From: Pseudomonadota bacterium
GTDB lineage: Bacteria > Pseudomonadota > Alphaproteobacteria > Caulobacterales > Caulobacteraceae
DNA: 15,106 nt
Assembly: GCA_023412655.1 (NCBI GenBank)
Contig: JAEYNH010000033.1
Span: forward strand, 1-15,106
Direction of reading: 5' to 3'
Below the pieces are notes generated by a model. That model had not been told where the DNA came from and did no database searches. It was given only the letters and a program-made list of their open reading frames with translations. A program made the translations under genes and the position numbers. The stretch's first letter is position 1; every line of letters starts with the position of its first letter. Of the stretch, positions 14,459 to 15,106 are shown piece by piece.

Positions 14459-15106
14459 ATGATCGTGGACCAACTGATCCTCGCGGCGGCGGCCGGCGCG
14501 GTGTCCCTGGCCATCTCCGCCGTCCTGTGGGCGCTCGCCCAGCGCCGCCAGAACCAGCTGCGGCTCGACCAGCTCGCCGCCGGGATCCGCGCCCTGGAAG
14601 CCCGCGCCGAAGCGGCCCAGTCCTCGGCCGAGGCCTTCGATTCCGCCCTCCTGGCGGTGGAGGACGGCCAGGCCCTGCTGGCCTCGGGCGAGGAGAGCCT
14701 CGCCGTCTGCGCCGAGGCCCTGGGCCTTTCCGAGGCCGAGCCCCAGGCCCTGCTCAACGCCCTGATGCGCGCCGATCCCGACCACGCCCGGCGCCTGCGC
14801 GCCCTGTTCGAGCGCGGCGAGCCCTGCGCCTTCGAGGTGCAGGGGCCGGGCGGGGTGGTGACCGTCGAGGGCCGGGCGGCGGGCGCCCTGGCCTGGCTGC
14901 GGGTGTCGGGGGTGCTGGGCGAAGACGCCGGCCTGCCCACCGCCCCGCGCTTCGCCGCCTTCCTCAACACCCGGCTCTGCCCGGCCTGGATCGCCGCCGC
15001 CGACGGCTCCCCCGTGTGGGTCAACGCCGCCTGGCTCAAGGCCGTGGGCGCCGAGAGCCTGGACGAGGCCGCCCGCCGGGGCGCCGCCGTCGACCGCGGC
15101 CCCGCC
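14459..15106 (+). CDS. divL: DivL-like cell-cycle PAS/histidine-kinase-type protein, N-terminal part
   Basis: DivL is a membrane-bound, atypical (tyrosine) kinase-like protein that links DivK and CckA in the CtrA cell-cycle pathway of Caulobacter. The window holds the first 216 codons, and the frame is open to the edge. A single membrane helix spans about 5-26 (LILAAAAGAVSLAISAVLW). A coiled-coil-like segment follows (about 28-55), then AFDSALLAVEDGQALLASGE (56-75). A PAS-like region with FAAFLNTRLCPAWI and DGSPVWVNAAWLKAVGAESL spans about 162-202. The match to DivL rests on my memory of its N-terminus. The kinase domain with the diagnostic Tyr is outside the window, so another PAS histidine kinase is possible. 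The ATG at 14459 sits at the start of the hydrophobic segment; GGGCCAGG upstream is a weak ribosome-binding sequence. The promoter must lie in 14356-14458, but none stands out. Confidence 0.75.
   Translation, partial: MIVDQLILAAAAGAVSLAISAVLWALAQRRQNQLRLDQLAAGIRALEARAEAAQSSAEAFDSALLAVEDGQALLASGEESLAVCAEALGLSEAEPQALLNALMRADPDHARRLRALFERGEPCAFEVQGPGGVVTVEGRAAGALAWLRVSGVLGEDAGLPTAPRFAAFLNTRLCPAWIAAADGSPVWVNAAWLKAVGAESLDEAARRGAAVDRGPA

Overview
The window is about 15.1 kb of GC-rich, densely coding bacterial DNA. Gene content and order point to an alphaproteobacterium of the Caulobacterales, such as Phenylobacterium or Caulobacter. The main indicators are a split F-type ATP synthase operon in the order atpH-atpA-atpG, a RegB/RegA (ActS/ActR) redox two-component pair divergent from a SCO/SenC gene, an SOS-type mmcB gene, and a DivL-like gene at the right edge. 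It reads as chromosomal core sequence. I see no mobile element, CRISPR array, rRNA, tRNA or phage gene.

Left part (1-3518, minus strand): the ATP synthase delta, alpha and gamma genes, with gamma cut by the window edge. They are preceded by a small secreted four-cysteine protein of unknown function that ends in a clear intrinsic terminator. Middle (3836-7848): a bifunctional class A penicillin-binding protein on the plus strand converges on a minus-strand pair, an intracellular PHA depolymerase with a Cys nucleophile followed by a YgjP-like metal-dependent hydrolase.

Redox module (7939-10618): a SCO1/SenC copper protein gene is divergent from a RegB-type histidine kinase gene, which is followed by its RegA response regulator gene. 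A 17-bp inverted repeat between regB and regA resembles the RegA/PrrA/RegR binding site and suggests feedback on regA. The kinase keeps its catalytic His and redox Cys, but the usual GGxxNPF quinone motif is altered.

Right part (10652-15106): a YjbR/MmcQ-family gene converges on mmcB. The mmcB gene has a perfect GTTC-N7-GTTC LexA box 12 bp before its start. Then come a lipocalin, a ferritin-like diiron protein with a full set of six candidate ligands, and an overlapping pair (182-aa unknown protein, HExxH metalloprotease), all on the minus strand. The 5' part of a probable divL follows on the plus strand.

No previously undescribed multi-gene system stands out. The most interesting signals are regulatory (the RegA-like box, the LexA box, and a terminator-promoter junction before the diiron gene), together with the altered RegB quinone motif and three small uncharacterised proteins.
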